From Hyphochytrium catenoides (taxonomy: Eukaryota; Sar; Hyphochytriomycetes; Hyphochytriales; Hyphochytriaceae): a stretch of 42,793 nucleotides of DNA. Of this stretch, positions 10,802-21,705 are shown in pieces. How positions within the stretch are numbered: position 1 is the stretch's first letter; every line of letters begins with the position of its first letter. The translations under genes and the position numbers were made by a program. The notes under the pieces are model-generated. The model was not told the DNA's origin and searched no databases. It saw only the letters and a program-made list of their open reading frames with translations. The stretch spans positions 20,052 to 62,844 of the forward strand of contig FLMG01002424.1 in NCBI GenBank assembly GCA_900088475.1, given 5' to 3'.

Positions 10802-13800
10802 TCTCTCTACTCTTCTCCCTCTTTACCCCGACTCAGGTGGTCCATGGGTGTACTCCACGTTTAGCTTTTTTCGATGCCTTTCTGTGGATATCCTTTTTGG
10901 TCCAGAATTTTGGCAAAATGCAGTCTACTTCCTGCTTCAAGTCTTTGTATGTATTTCTGTGGTCCGTTGGCACTGAGACGAGCACCTCTTTTCTTCTTAG
11001 CCTAAGCAGTGGCCATTATTCCTCACAATGTGTCCATCCTGCGGCCTAGATATGTTCCCCGCCAGCTCTTTCTCTGCGGCGCCTGTCTCTTGCTTCTACT
11101 CTCCTCCTTGTACCTCTCGTATTGCCTAATCACTCTTGCTAACCCGCTTGCCTTGCTCTTCTGACCCGTCCCGCGTACGCTTATGGGCTCAATGGTGGTT
11201 TTATCAACAGCTCCCTCTTCCCGCATCAACGGATTTCTTGACATCTCTGACCCTGCACTTCGATGACGGGCAGCCACCCGTCCGGGTCACCTTCCGGATG
11301 GCCTCTGAAGCTACTGTGAAAGACTTGAAGCAAGAGATCCTGCGCCTCATTGCAACTGACGAAAGAATCTCTCTACCGAACCCTCCTCACAAGACCTCCT
11401 TCAGGGATATAGTCGTCGCAGTTATCACGAAAAGAAGCATTATCGCTCAGATGCTTGCGGAGCACAGAAAGCTTGTTGGCATTTCTGAATCTCACAATCT
11501 GGCAGCCTTCATTCTCACCTCGACGTTAGGAGGAGAGACGAAGACGGCTGAGCGGGCGGTCGAGCACAGAGTTCATCAAGGGACCCTGGCGAATGTGGCG
11601 GAGAATGAGAGTCTAAGGGTTGAGATGACAGAGGAAGTGCACGCTAGGAGCACTGAGCAAAAGCAGGAGCTTCACAGTCAAAGTCCACCGTCGGAAGGGA
11701 CTCAAGGTCTGAAGCGAGAGAGTAATGACAAGATGGGAAGCGAAGTGAAAGGAATCAAGGTACTGGAGTTGGACCGAGAAATGCGGAATGTAGGTGATCA
11801 CGAACATAAGAGGGAAGAAGAACATAGCAGTGAAGAGTCTGGCGGACATGATGTGGAGCTACACTTGGAAGCAGGTGCAGCGGTAAGCGTCATTTGGCCT
11901 GGTAGCTCTTCTCCTCTTCCGGCGCAAGTGGAAGAGATAAACGCCGACGGAAGTGTTAATTTGCGTTATGGAAACAATAAGCACAGTTACCATGTGCCCC
12001 GCTCTCTCCTTCTCTCCCCACGCCTCTCCACGGTTTTGCTGAGAGTAGTACAAAGGCGCCCCGTGAGGCGCGAAAGGTACTTTCAAGACCCGTACTCCCT
12101 CTCTTTGTTCGGTCTCCCGTTCCTTCTCCGCGTCGTCCCTTCCAAGGTTACAGGCCAAGAGCTATACGATGCTGTTTGGAGGCTTCTCCAGCCATTTCTT
12201 CGAGGGGAGAAAGACAGGGTACTGCCACGGCTTGATCATGACGCTTCTATGCAGTTGGAGAAGAAGGAGAAACAAGGAGTTTCGCTACATTCTTCACCTT
12301 CAGGTATTGCCCTGGGTCGCCTGGTAGAGAGCATTGAGGACGATCAGAGCGGAAAAGGACAGAGAGAAGGCATGTGGCCAGAGTTTCCATTTACTCTCCA
12401 CCTCGTGAAGGGGAGTGGCTCCTCTTGCTCTATTTGCCCCTGGCTCTACGGCTGTGCGGGATGTGCAATTCTTCCCTCCTCAGCTCCTCTCCACTTCTTG
12501 GACGGTGATACGATCGCTGTGGACTGGAGCCTTACGACGTTTAAGGTATAGAAGTCCGAAAGCGTCCGGCGATGCCTACCTTCCTAGGCTTTCTCTCTCT
12601 TGATCTGGCCGTTTTTAACTCTTTTCCTACTAGTCCTAGAGCTCTGCTCTGCGTAGTTTTCCGCAGTCATTCTGAAGGGAATGCGTTATGCTGCCGGGAC
12701 TTGTAACGGCATCTCTGCCTGTGCTTCTATTCTATCGACTTTCCTCCTACTGTTATCCTTTATCTCTTTCTGCCCTGACCGGGCGCCAAGATGTAGCCAG
12801 CAAGCTTGTGTTCAATCGCTCTCCCATGTCCCCGTATCTTCTCTGAGGTAGTTTCGTTTTGCTCTGGTTTCATAGGAGAATGCAGAGGTCGATCAGCTGA
12901 AGGCAGTTCGGGCGCACTCCTCTCCCTCGTCAAACAAGGTCTTAGAGCAGCGTCAAACCTCTATTTATGACTGCATCGCAGCCTTCACCAGCACGGAGAC
13001 CATACCTGAGGTAAGGGAGAGAGGATGGACGTAGTCTCAATGGACGCTGAGATGACGAGGTCATTTCGAAGAGATGACAGGCACACTTCTCTCCTATCTT
13101 CTCTCTGTATATGTAGTCCTTGGGCTGGCTGATCCTATCTGGTTGATCACCTCTCTTTCTCTTTCCGACGCAAGGTCATTCTCTTCACCGAATATCTCTG
13201 TGTATGCGGCCACTGGGTTGGCTTTCCTATGTGGTTGCGCCTCTCTTCCCTTCTCTCTTGCAGACTCTGTTTATATTTATCTAGACCACGTATCATGCTG
13301 TCTCTCTCTCTAACTTCCTTCCCCATGCCCCATCTCTTTCTTCTCTCTCTCTCTCTCTCTCTCTTTGTGTCTCTCTATCCACACTCTCTCTCTCTCTTCC
13401 GGCTATCAATTATCTCTCTGCAGTTCCATTGCAGTCGCTGCAAATCCCCCCAAGAATTCTCCAAGAAAATGGAGCTCTGGCGTCCTCCACCTCTTCTGAT
13501 TCTCCACCTGAAGCGCTTTCAGTACACGCAAACAGCCAGAAGGAAGCTCAACAGGACAGTCCTGTTCCCTCTTCGCGGGCTAGATATCAGGCCCTTTGTG
13601 GCAAAGAGAGGGGAGAAAGGAAAAGATATTGCTCCCAGTGCTAATGTTAAGGATGACGCAGGAGAAGCACCCAGGGAGCGGGCCGATGACGAGCCGTCGA
13701 AGGATGGAGGAGACAAGCACGAGGTTACTGGGACACAGAAGGAAGAAGAGCGACCGGACGTGAGCTCTGAAGAGGAGCGAGAGAGAGAGAAAGATGATGC

Positions 13801-14134
13801 TCTGCCTCTTTATCTTTACGATCTCTACGCTGTAGTCAATCACGTGGGAGCGATGGGAGCTGGCCATTACACAGCTTTGGTCTATAGCAAGGAGAAAGGA
13901 GTGTGGTTGCACTTCAATGACGATGAAGTGGAGAAAGTTGAGGAAGAAAGAGTTGTCTCTCCCTCTGCATACATTCTATTCTATATGAGGAGAGACATGC
14001 AGGGCGTAGACATGTCCGAGATGTTTCCTCCTTCTCTATCTTCATCTTCCTCCTCCATATCCTACGCGGTGGATGAGGCGCAGCTTGAGAAGATTTTGAC
14101 TGACAGAGATGCGGGAATGTGCGTCACAATGTAA
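4449..14134 (+). CDS. USP32-type ubiquitin C-terminal hydrolase with EF-hands, DUSP, USP and two lipidation signals
   Basis: About 15 exons (4449-4778, 5126-5352, 5428-5470, 5670-5753, 6097-6831, 7104-7835, 8141-8629, 8919-9026, 9218-9546, 9773-9887, 10110-10250, 10436-10684, 11211-12545, 12876-13010, 13424-14134) give about 1920 aa; human USP32 is about 1600. Order: MGNSSSSS, an N-myristoylation consensus; an EF-hand loop DLNSSGRIELSD and a degenerate second EF-hand; a later LFCRGSRRDRYSFLFRLF segment of EF-hand type; DUSP (residues about 615-750: WWEDWASYANW, then ALVSWYGGGPEI, split over two exons); Ubl-like sequence; USP catalytic domain with Cys box GLENLGNTCYLNSALQCL (Cys about 1027), GFEQHDAQ, CxxC zinc pairs, the USP32-like CPWLYGCAGC...IAVDW block, and His box GAGHYTALVY (His about 1832) with FNDDE. 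It ends CVTM, a CaaX box. Expected role: calcium-responsive deubiquitination at membranes. Exons 2-5 are the least certain; 5219-5314 may be an extra intron. Confidence 0.88.
10768..10797. repeat. (CT)n microsatellite in a USP intron
   Basis: An uninterrupted run of about 15 CT units lies in the intron between the CALC zinc-knuckle exon (to 10684) and the LPLP exon (from 11211). It is one of several sense-strand CT tracts in introns of this gene; another lies at 13340-13364, ahead of the last exon. Confidence 0.9.
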
Positions 14135-14627
14135 ACAATCAGTCCGACTAGCCATAAACACCGGGGAAGGGAAGCGAGCGAAAGAGAGAGAAATCCACAA
14201 TGAGAGACGCGAACGTGGGAGCAAGAAACGTGAGAGAGAAAGAAGAGGAAGGAGAGGGACAGGGGCGACAGAGAGAGTACAAAGAGAAGCGAGTGAGGAA
14301 GGGGAGGGAGACGGAGCTCCTACATTTGCCAAGGAAGCGGATGGCCCAGTTACTGTTCACAGCTCACAGCTGTGGACGCTTTGTAGCATTATCTCCTATT
14401 AGATACAGATAATTCGCCAACCATGCAGCCTGCCCTCAGGCTACTGATGTTCTGTCTTAGCTTTCTCTCTCTTCTTTCTCCGTGTCATCTTCTTCGTCCT
14501 CCAGGGTTTTCTTTTTCTCTTCTCCAGACAAAAGGCGGACAGATTGGCGAAGACTAGCAAAACAGGCTTGACAGCGCTTCAAGACGAGGAGAAAGACCAA
14601 GCAAAGTTTGGCTTACTGCATAAATAA
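14135..14627. other. Convergent 3' spacer between USP and PPR genes
   Basis: Purine-rich, then pyrimidine-rich, with no convincing coding frame. It separates the USP stop (TAA 14132-14134) from the PPR stop at 14628 and should hold both 3' UTRs. Confidence 0.5.
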
Positions 14628-17579
14628 CTAAGCGAAAGGAGAGGGAGGCGAGCCATACTTTTTCTCAAGGTCGAAGACGGCAGGAAAGAGAGAGAGACGC
14701 ACTCCCTGTTCCCTACAGCTGCCTGCAAGTTTCCTGATGGTTCTAAGAGAAGGGTGATGTCCGAACTCTCTGCCTAGCTCAACTAATGGCTCCACCCTTT
14801 CCCATTGCCCAGTCTTCGCGGCCGCCAACAGAACTTTGTCTAAATCTCCTTCAGACGCTATCTGCGACTGCATCATTTTCCGCAATAAGTCTCCAGCAAC
14901 ATCAAGGTTCCCTGTCCGAGTAGCAGATGCCAACACCGGCCGATAGCTACTCGATTTGGGTTCGATAGGAGCTGCCAGCATCTGCTTCCAAATCTGCAGC
15001 AGCACCTGGTCGTTGCCACTGCGAGCTACTCCCTCAATAACATAGGCGAAAGACGTAGCGTCGATCTCTTTCTTCTTCTCCATCCGTCCAAAGACCTTGA
15101 GCATATCGCTATAAAAGCCATACTTTCCCGTCACTTTCAACAGACAGTTGCTCTCTTGTGTCCCAGGAGAGAAGCCCTTTGTTTTCATTTGCTGCAGCAC
15201 TTCCGATACCTCAAGGGGATCTCCTTCTTCGGCAAGTGCCATGAGAATACGCAGATAATCTTCGCCCGTCAGAGCTCTGCCAGTCGCCTCCATGTAACCG
15301 AGAAGAGCCTTGGCTTTGTCTGGCCGACCAGAGCGCAGATGACCCTCGTAAACAAAGAGCAGAGCCGAGGACGGCATAGGAGGGTTATACTCGTTATAAA
15401 GCTCCACTATCTTTTCCGCCTCCTTCATCCTCGCCTCCTGGCACAAGCAGCGGAGAAGGGATAAAAGAGGTTGCTGTGAAGAGAGTTGCCTACGTTTCAT
15501 GGCTTGAAGGGCAAGCGGAAGCCAGTCCAGAGATTGCAGGGAGTCCTCGGAAAGTCTCCGTTCCATGTTCACTAGTCGCCGTCCTCGTTCATAGATGTAG
15601 AGGTCGTACATCATCTGCAAAATCTCCCGTCCCTTGGACGCCCTTTCCACGGCTATTTGGTCCGCCGGCGGAGCAGTCTCCCCAATCTGCCCTCTTGGAC
15701 TCTCCAGGCTGTCTAGTTCTTTGTTTGCTATCTTCATCAAGTTCCTTGCACTCTGAAAGTCTTGACGGGCGCAGTAGGCGCGCAAAACTAACAGCGAGAA
15801 CTCTAGGTCAGGATGGATCTTTATGCCTCGCAGGTGCCTGAACAGGAGTAGTACACTCTCCCAATCCTCTCTTTCAGACAAAGCCTTCCCTAGCACCTTG
15901 ATAGCTTGAAGGTACCTATCAGGAGCGAGAGACGAGACGAGAGATGGAGAGCTACAAACATAGCTTTTCTCGGCTTCTTCGAGGACTAGCATAGCTATGT
16001 CCACTTGTCCACGCTTTGCGCACTGCTCTACGATGGATATAGGGTCTACGCCTTTCTCCTTCTCGTAGATCTGCAGCCACAACGGAAGGGAAGCGAAGGA
16101 AGGGAAGGAGCGCCCTTTTGGATGGCAGCTGAGAAGAGAGAGAATACCGGCGTTAGGCGGGGGGCAAAGCTGCCACAGCCGTCGCAGCAGTATGTGGACT
16201 CTCTCCCATTCTTCTGCCGCTAAAAGTGGAACTAATAGCTGCTGGATGCCTCGTAGGTCGCCCTCTTTCGCCCTCTCCCACATTTCCTTATCATCTCTTT
16301 CCTTTTTCTCCAGTGCAGCCTCTCCTGCTTCCCGGAGAGCCGGTGGAAGCGTTATATTTTCCTCTACCAGGTCCAGCGCCGTGATACCCTGCTGCCTGGA
16401 GGGCGCGGAGACACAGATTTGATGGACAAGCTCTCTCTGAAAACTTTCATGAGTAACACGAATGTTATGTGCTCGAAACCATCGGAAGAACTGCCGCTGC
16501 TTCCATTCGTCTAATGGATGCGACCACAGATATTTGGCGAGTGTGGAAGGAAGAGCGCGCAGGCCCTCTTGCTCGGCTCGAAGAAGGATAGATACGGCTT
16601 CTTCTCTTCTCCCTTCTCTCACGTAAAGCGCTATGATGTCTTCCAGCGCGCTCTGCAGAGCGACTCCTGAACGTCCGTTTACCACCCTCGGGTCATGCTT
16701 TAGCATCTCTAAGAGTAGTTGCTCGGCCTCAAAAGGAAGAGAACTCAGTATCAAGCCCATTATAGCGCTCCGGAGCTCCCAAACACCTAGTCCTTCCCCC
16801 GTCTTCCTCTTCCAACTCTTGCCCTCCTTCCCCCGGCCCTCACTATGCCACAGCGCACGGATTGTCTGCAAATGCCCATGTTTCCCCAGAAAGAAGGCGA
16901 CCTGAAGCAACGCTGTCGACCTCGAGCTGTTATTGGTAGATTGAGGCAGTAGGCGGAGCTTTCTGGCTGTTGTCAGAATTTCAGTCAGCTCCTTCCAGCT
17001 GCTGCGTTGCTCTAACAGACAATGCACCATCTTGAGAACCATGGGTCGCAAATTGCGTACGTCTGTCAGAGGAAGCAGAAGCTCCATGAGCGATAGACAG
17101 TCTCGGGCCCCCGCCAACGCGCTCCCCCCGCCGTCTGTCAGTAGGAGGAGATCAGTGCAGCAACGGTCTAGGTATTGTCGTAGGGCTTTCTCGTGTTGAT
17201 GAAGATGATCCATTTCGTCTAAGGCGAAGTCCAGAACGGACCGAACAGAGACTAAAAGCTCTGCCAGTGAGGAATGAGGCCGTCTAGGCTCCATCAGAGC
17301 CCGTGGCGGAAGCTCTGCAACCGAAGAAGGTACAGAGTATTTGTATGGGAAGTTGGGTGCGGGGGGTGCAGGTACCGAAGGATCATCGCGCTCAATAGTC
17401 TGGATATCTAGCTGCTCCTCTGCGGGGCCTGCTAACACATGCTGGGACTGGGGAGAAGTATGAACGAGCAGCACCCGAGGAGAACCATGGGGTCTCTGGC
17501 GCTTGAGATCCAAGGAACTTGAGGTGCGAAGTGTAGGCAGCGGGGAACGCAGCCGTGCATTGGAGATAAGACGACGCAT
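14628..17579 (-). CDS. Intronless PPR-repeat protein, probably organelle-targeted
   Basis: One uninterrupted frame of 983 codons. The N-terminus (MRRLISNARLRSPLPTLRTS) is rich in Arg, Ser and Leu with no acidic residue for the first 20 or so positions, which is typical of a mitochondrial or plastid presequence. The C-terminal third contains back-to-back helical pairs of about 35 residues ending in the PPR style: KAKALLGYMEATGRALTG, VSEVLQQMKTKGFSPGT, MLKVFGRMEKKKEIDA, LLQIWKQMLAAPIEPKS and DLLRKMMQSQIASEG. An earlier pair includes LLFRHLRGIKIHPD. PPR proteins bind organellar RNA and act in its processing, stability or translation; the target cannot be read here. The middle is Leu/Glu-rich and helical with weaker repeats. 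It has no introns although both large neighbours have many. Antisense frames here are shadows. Confidence 0.85.
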   Translation of the reverse strand: MRRLISNARLRSPLPTLRTSSSLDLKRQRPHGSPRVLLVHTSPQSQHVLAGPAEEQLDIQTIERDDPSVPAPPAPNFPYKYSVPSSVAELPPRALMEPRRPHSSLAELLVSVRSVLDFALDEMDHLHQHEKALRQYLDRCCTDLLLLTDGGGSALAGARDCLSLMELLLPLTDVRNLRPMVLKMVHCLLEQRSSWKELTEILTTARKLRLLPQSTNNSSRSTALLQVAFFLGKHGHLQTIRALWHSEGRGKEGKSWKRKTGEGLGVWELRSAIMGLILSSLPFEAEQLLLEMLKHDPRVVNGRSGVALQSALEDIIALYVREGRREEAVSILLRAEQEGLRALPSTLAKYLWSHPLDEWKQRQFFRWFRAHNIRVTHESFQRELVHQICVSAPSRQQGITALDLVEENITLPPALREAGEAALEKKERDDKEMWERAKEGDLRGIQQLLVPLLAAEEWERVHILLRRLWQLCPPPNAGILSLLSCHPKGRSFPSFASLPLWLQIYEKEKGVDPISIVEQCAKRGQVDIAMLVLEEAEKSYVCSSPSLVSSLAPDRYLQAIKVLGKALSEREDWESVLLLFRHLRGIKIHPDLEFSLLVLRAYCARQDFQSARNLMKIANKELDSLESPRGQIGETAPPADQIAVERASKGREILQMMYDLYIYERGRRLVNMERRLSEDSLQSLDWLPLALQAMKRRQLSSQQPLLSLLRCLCQEARMKEAEKIVELYNEYNPPMPSSALLFVYEGHLRSGRPDKAKALLGYMEATGRALTGEDYLRILMALAEEGDPLEVSEVLQQMKTKGFSPGTQESNCLLKVTGKYGFYSDMLKVFGRMEKKKEIDATSFAYVIEGVARSGNDQVLLQIWKQMLAAPIEPKSSSYRPVLASATRTGNLDVAGDLLRKMMQSQIASEGDLDKVLLAAAKTGQWERVEPLVELGREFGHHPSLRTIRKLAGSCREQGVRLSLFPAVFDLEKKYGSPPSPFA

Positions 17580-17676
17580 TGCCTACGCGCCACCCACCCG
17601 GGGACCCGACAGTGCCAGGCCGAGGCCTTAAATAAAAGAAAGAGGGTAGGAGGAGTGACAGACTCCTTCGCAAGAC

Positions 17677-18358
17677 ATGGAGCTGCGTTCGATGGTGTTT
17701 GCTGTCAAGACAGAGGACATGCAGCTGTACCGTCCTAATCGTTGCTCAGATGCATTTGCATACATAGGCATACACTTTGATCACTACCTAAAGTCTCTCT
17801 GTTCCATTGCCTTTCGTCTGATGCCATCAGGCAGAGCTGCTCCATCCGAGTTCTGAAGATTATCGCGATCTGGCGGAGCTGCAGACTCGGTGACGGACGG
17901 ACAGGCACCAGCAACACCCACACCACCACCCGCGGCTAACCAGGTTAGCTACATTTCTACCCAGCTGACCCAATCAATATAGACGTTATGCCATTTAATT
18001 TCATAATATTGACGCCATTTTAAGAGCCGTTGAGCAGTTTTTATTTGGGTCTCAGTACGTTCCTACACGAGGGTCAAGCATCTCAACAAAAAGATTCTTG
18101 GAAAGCTTGGCGTGAAGGTGAAGCAGTGGTCTGATGGTCTGATGCTGCTGGCGCTCGGCACGCCCGCCTCTGGCTGGCAATGAGGGAAGGCAACTCGATG
18201 AAGAGTTGGATGAAGCGCAATCCACGCCCCAGAGCCCCGAGGCCAAAGGTGAGAAGACTCTACGGCGGCAGCCAGACATGCTCCGTTTCAATGAGCAGAG
18301 AAGCATGGCCATATATGATCAGAACAAGTCTTCATGCGCCTCCTGTCTGTTGGTCTGA
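17677..18358 (+). CDS. Ambiguous small + strand gene, exon structure unresolved
   Basis: A frame starting ATG 17677 (MELRSMVFAVKTEDMQLYRP) lies about 100 bp from the divergent PPR start. Further coding-like pieces follow: AELLHPSSEDYRDLAELQTR (17831-17889, then the donor CG|GTGACG), a piece after the acceptor TCTCAG| at 18054, and an open 3' frame from about 18185 (QLDEELDEAQSTPQSPEAK) ending SSCASCLLV and TGA at 18358. Several phase-consistent joins are possible and give different middle sequences, so I do not give one protein. The last four residues, CLLV, would fit a CaaX prenylation box. A competing minus-strand frame (18312-18052) ends RVGTY* and is followed by AATAAA on that strand, so the region could instead be read from minus. 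No family recognised. Confidence 0.3.
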
Positions 18359-18512
18359 CAAGGGCTGGGATATCCTCTCCCGTCTTGGATTGGAGGGTCA
18401 AAATAGATTCACTAGCTCTTCTAATGCTTTGACGGCCCTTTCGCCACTTTGCGCCTCGCCTGTGTGCCGTCTCCCAAATTCTTGAACGGGGAGGTTACGG
18501 CCAGTACCTTGT

Positions 18513-21500
18513 TCACACCTCTACGTCCATTGCATTAGCGTCAACCGCTGCGACTTCCTGTTGCTGGCCCTCGCCATCTTTCTCCAGCTGAGTTGGATGA
18601 TAGGGTGACCAAAAGAGAAATGCCTGGAATTCAAACAAAGGCAATGGGTTAGGCAGCGGCCTTAGAAAGAAGTCGTGTTAGGGTTAGGGCATGACCTTAC
18701 TGCAACTGGGAAGGAGCCCAAAAGCCAGCGGAATAGCCGACGTGAGGGGAGCAGAACAGGGAAGTATGGTAGACTATCACGGGCAGGCGGAAGGAGATAA
18801 TGGGAGTTGCGGAAGCCAGGACCAGAAGTGTACGAGAAACAATGAAGAGAGATATAGGACGGAGAAGAGAGCATAACGAGGGTTGACGAGCCACCTTGCA
18901 CTCCTCCATGTTCCTCTGAAATGTCATTCCTGGGTCGAAACCTCCCGCATATCGTTGCTTTCGTCTCAGTTCCTTGCTGTAGTGTCCAGTAGAGGAGACG
19001 CCAAGGAGACAAGGAAAAAGAGGAGATCGACATGGAGGCGGAGGTGGCAGGCGGGACGAAGGATTAGCACATGTCATAGAGCGATGATCAACGAAAGAGT
19101 ATAGCGGAGTGGTTGGACTGAATAGACAGGGCACTCGAGTGACAGTGAGAGCAGTAAGTCCTGCGATAGAAGGATCAAGAGAGAGCTTAGCCCTAAAAGA
19201 TGTCCTCCTAAATGATGATGACAACCGTCCAGAAGATAACTAAGAGTGTTGGCGTCAATCTACGTTATCTGACCTTTCTCCAAACTTAGGGCCGGTCTTT
19301 CCTCCTGGAACCTGAAACAACGTAGGAAGGAAATAGACCAAAGAAAAAGGGTAAAGACGAAAGGTTAAGGCATAAGAGAGGCTTAGTTTTGGCCCAACTC
19401 CTCCGCGATGTGTCTCCATACAAAGATGCAACGAGAGCTTTCACTTCGAGTTGGAGATGGAAAGCCAGAGTCAGTGACTCTGTCACTAGGAGGGAACAAC
19501 TTGGGGGCATAAGAAGGAATCGTCCTTAGAATAGACGATCGGCAAATTAAGAGAAGCAAACTAAAGGAAGGCAAAAGAGACAGGTATAGAAGGTCACTCT
19601 ACTCAGACAGTGATAGATCGCACTACCGGCATGGGTTGAGGGACTGCGGAGAGGAGTCCGGTAGAGCTGGAGATCTGTTGGTAGCCTGAGCCAGCTGTGG
19701 AAGGCTGACTAACCAACAGGGACGGAGGGGGACGGCTCACATCCGAAGCATCACGCTCCTGCATAACAAGAATGACGGAGAGACAGAGAGAAAGCGGATT
19801 AGCGCACACGTCCAGAAAGAGGAGTGAGAATAGGTGGGACCGGAGCACGTGGTGTTTGAAGGAAAAAATGGCTATACTGAAGGCCAGAGGATGTCAGATA
19901 CTTGGATGCATTAAGTGAGATTGAGCAGGTGAAGGCCAGATAGCGTAAGGGACCAAAAAAGAGAGGCAGACCGGGGCGGGGACAAGAGAGATATGAACAA
20001 AGCGAACACAGTTTGCACTCTGCGAGGAGAGAGAGAAGCGCTGCAAAGTGTGAGCGACAAAAGATGGGTACGGTCCATAACGCTTTGAGAACATGGAAGA
20101 AGCTCCTCACTCCCAAAGCCACTTCTTCCAGCTCCTTCTTTCTCTTTCTCTTGTACTGCTCGAGCTGTTGATCCTCAAGTTGATTGAGCTTCTTCCGCTC
20201 CGCCATCAGGCGTTGTTCCTCATGAAGCACATCAAGCAGACGACGTTCCTCCTCCGCCTAGGGTGAGAGAGAACAAAGCAGCATGAGCAGCCAGAAGCGA
20301 GAAAGTGAAAATGTTACAAATGAATAGACGAGAGCAAGACGCGGCCGTCTTCCACAAGTCTTTCTAAAATATAATCTATGGCCTCTCTCTGTTGTCTTCT
20401 GATCAAGAGTCCTCTTGCTCACCTTCTTCGCATCGTTAGCTGAAATCAACAGACTGTGCTCCTCCCTATATTTCTTCCATTTCGATGTGGCTTGCTCTTT
20501 TTGCTCATCGGTGCCATAGACAAGATCGTAGACTTTGGAAAGCACGGAGTCGGTCAGCAGGATGGCTATTAATGGAGTGATAAGGTAGAGAGAAAGAGAT
20601 CCATGGTAGAGAAGAGCTCTGCCTACGGCCTAAAACCCCGGCAAAAGGCAAGGATTGGTAAACAAAGGAATAACGTGGGAGAGTATGCGGGCTAGCTAAT
20701 TGCGGGCATAGCCCTTGCTCTTTCCCACTCACCGATATCTTCCACCTCTTCGAGATAGTCATTGTACTCCTCCAGAGTGGCAAAGTCCTCCTCAGTCTTG
20801 TTATAGCTAGGCGGCCCAGAGGGAGCATGAGAGGAAGGGGGCGTTGACCAAAGAGAGAGAGGAGGGAAAGACACAGTGTATGGTGGGTGTTTGGAGAAGG
20901 CAAGATGGAGAGAGAGAGAGAGCCAAGTTCATAAGTGTCCCTGGAGAAGAAGGCTGGACGAGACGTCGCTGCACGTACTCCAAGATTGGCAACTGATGGA
21001 TTGACAGAAAGGCGACGGAGAATGAGGAGAGAGGAAGAGATACTCTCTTTCTCTTACTTACTCTTTGCAGACTTTCTTCCTGACAGCCATCTCCCTCTCG
21101 AAGAGCACCTCTTGCAGGCTTTTCTTAGTGAGAGAACTCTTTTTAAAGGGCTTCCCGCACTTGTGGCATTTGATCTCTCTCTCCCTCTGAAACAATCGTG
21201 TGACACAAGTGTCACAACTGAGGAAGAAGCGTTAAAACTCCAAAGATAAGAAGTACGGCAAAAGGAGACGAAATTGAAGGTAGTGGTAGCTTCCGGTGCT
21301 AGCAACCAAAGACAGGGCAGAGAAAGAGGTAACAGGAAGGCCGAAAAGGGCTTGGAAGGCAGAAGGAAGGGACAAGAAAAGACGTAAGCGGTCACCAGAC
21401 AAAAAGACTACGAGCTGAGAGAAGAGCAAATGGCAGCCATGACATAGAGAGAAAGATCGAATGAGTGAAGCGTACAAGCTAGTAGGGTATGGGAGGCGAT

Positions 21501-21695
21501 ATGAGAGTGCAAAGCATCATGACCAGCTAGAGAGAGTCTGCCTTACTATCCATGGCCACACTTGGTAATAAGAAGCCTCATCTTCGTGTTCAGAAAGTTG
21601 CTCTCATCTTCTTGCGAAGTGCCGCAGCTCACACAGCGGTCTTCGTCCCCCATCTCCATCGCCTCCTTCAACGCAAGCTCCGCTGTGGACGGCAT
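18513..21695 (-). CDS. MNAT1: MAT1/TFB3, CDK-activating kinase assembly factor of TFIIH
   Basis: Resolved exons on minus: 21695-21547, 21217-21062, 20806-20733, 20565-20423, 20257-20111, 19758-19609, 18976-18895 and 18623-18513. Phases agree except that one short exon is needed between 19609 and 18976 (a 26-nt candidate is 19160-19135), giving about 345 aa; human MAT1 has 309. Exons 1-2 encode a RING finger, CVSC...KCGHGYCDTC...CHKC, followed by EREMAVRKKVCK. The MAT1 signature YNKTEEDFATLEEYNDYLEE follows; human reads [20 protein letters not shown]. Then come a coiled-coil middle (QRLMAERKKLNQLEDQQLEQ), a Ser/Pro linker, and the C-terminal RYAGGFDPG...KAFLFW block, like plant/animal AGG...AFxxLW. 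MAT1 bridges CDK7-cyclin H to core TFIIH for transcription and nucleotide-excision repair. The RING should bind the XPD/p44 side and the C-terminus the kinase. The start is the first ATG before the RING. Confidence 0.9.
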
Positions 21696-21705
21696 CCTTG
21701 CGTGA

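Noticed and set aside
18662-19224. 175-codon minus frame as an independent gene
   Set aside because: Only the RYAGGFDPG...EECK part is coding, as a MAT1 exon; the rest is intron with Ser/Leu bias.
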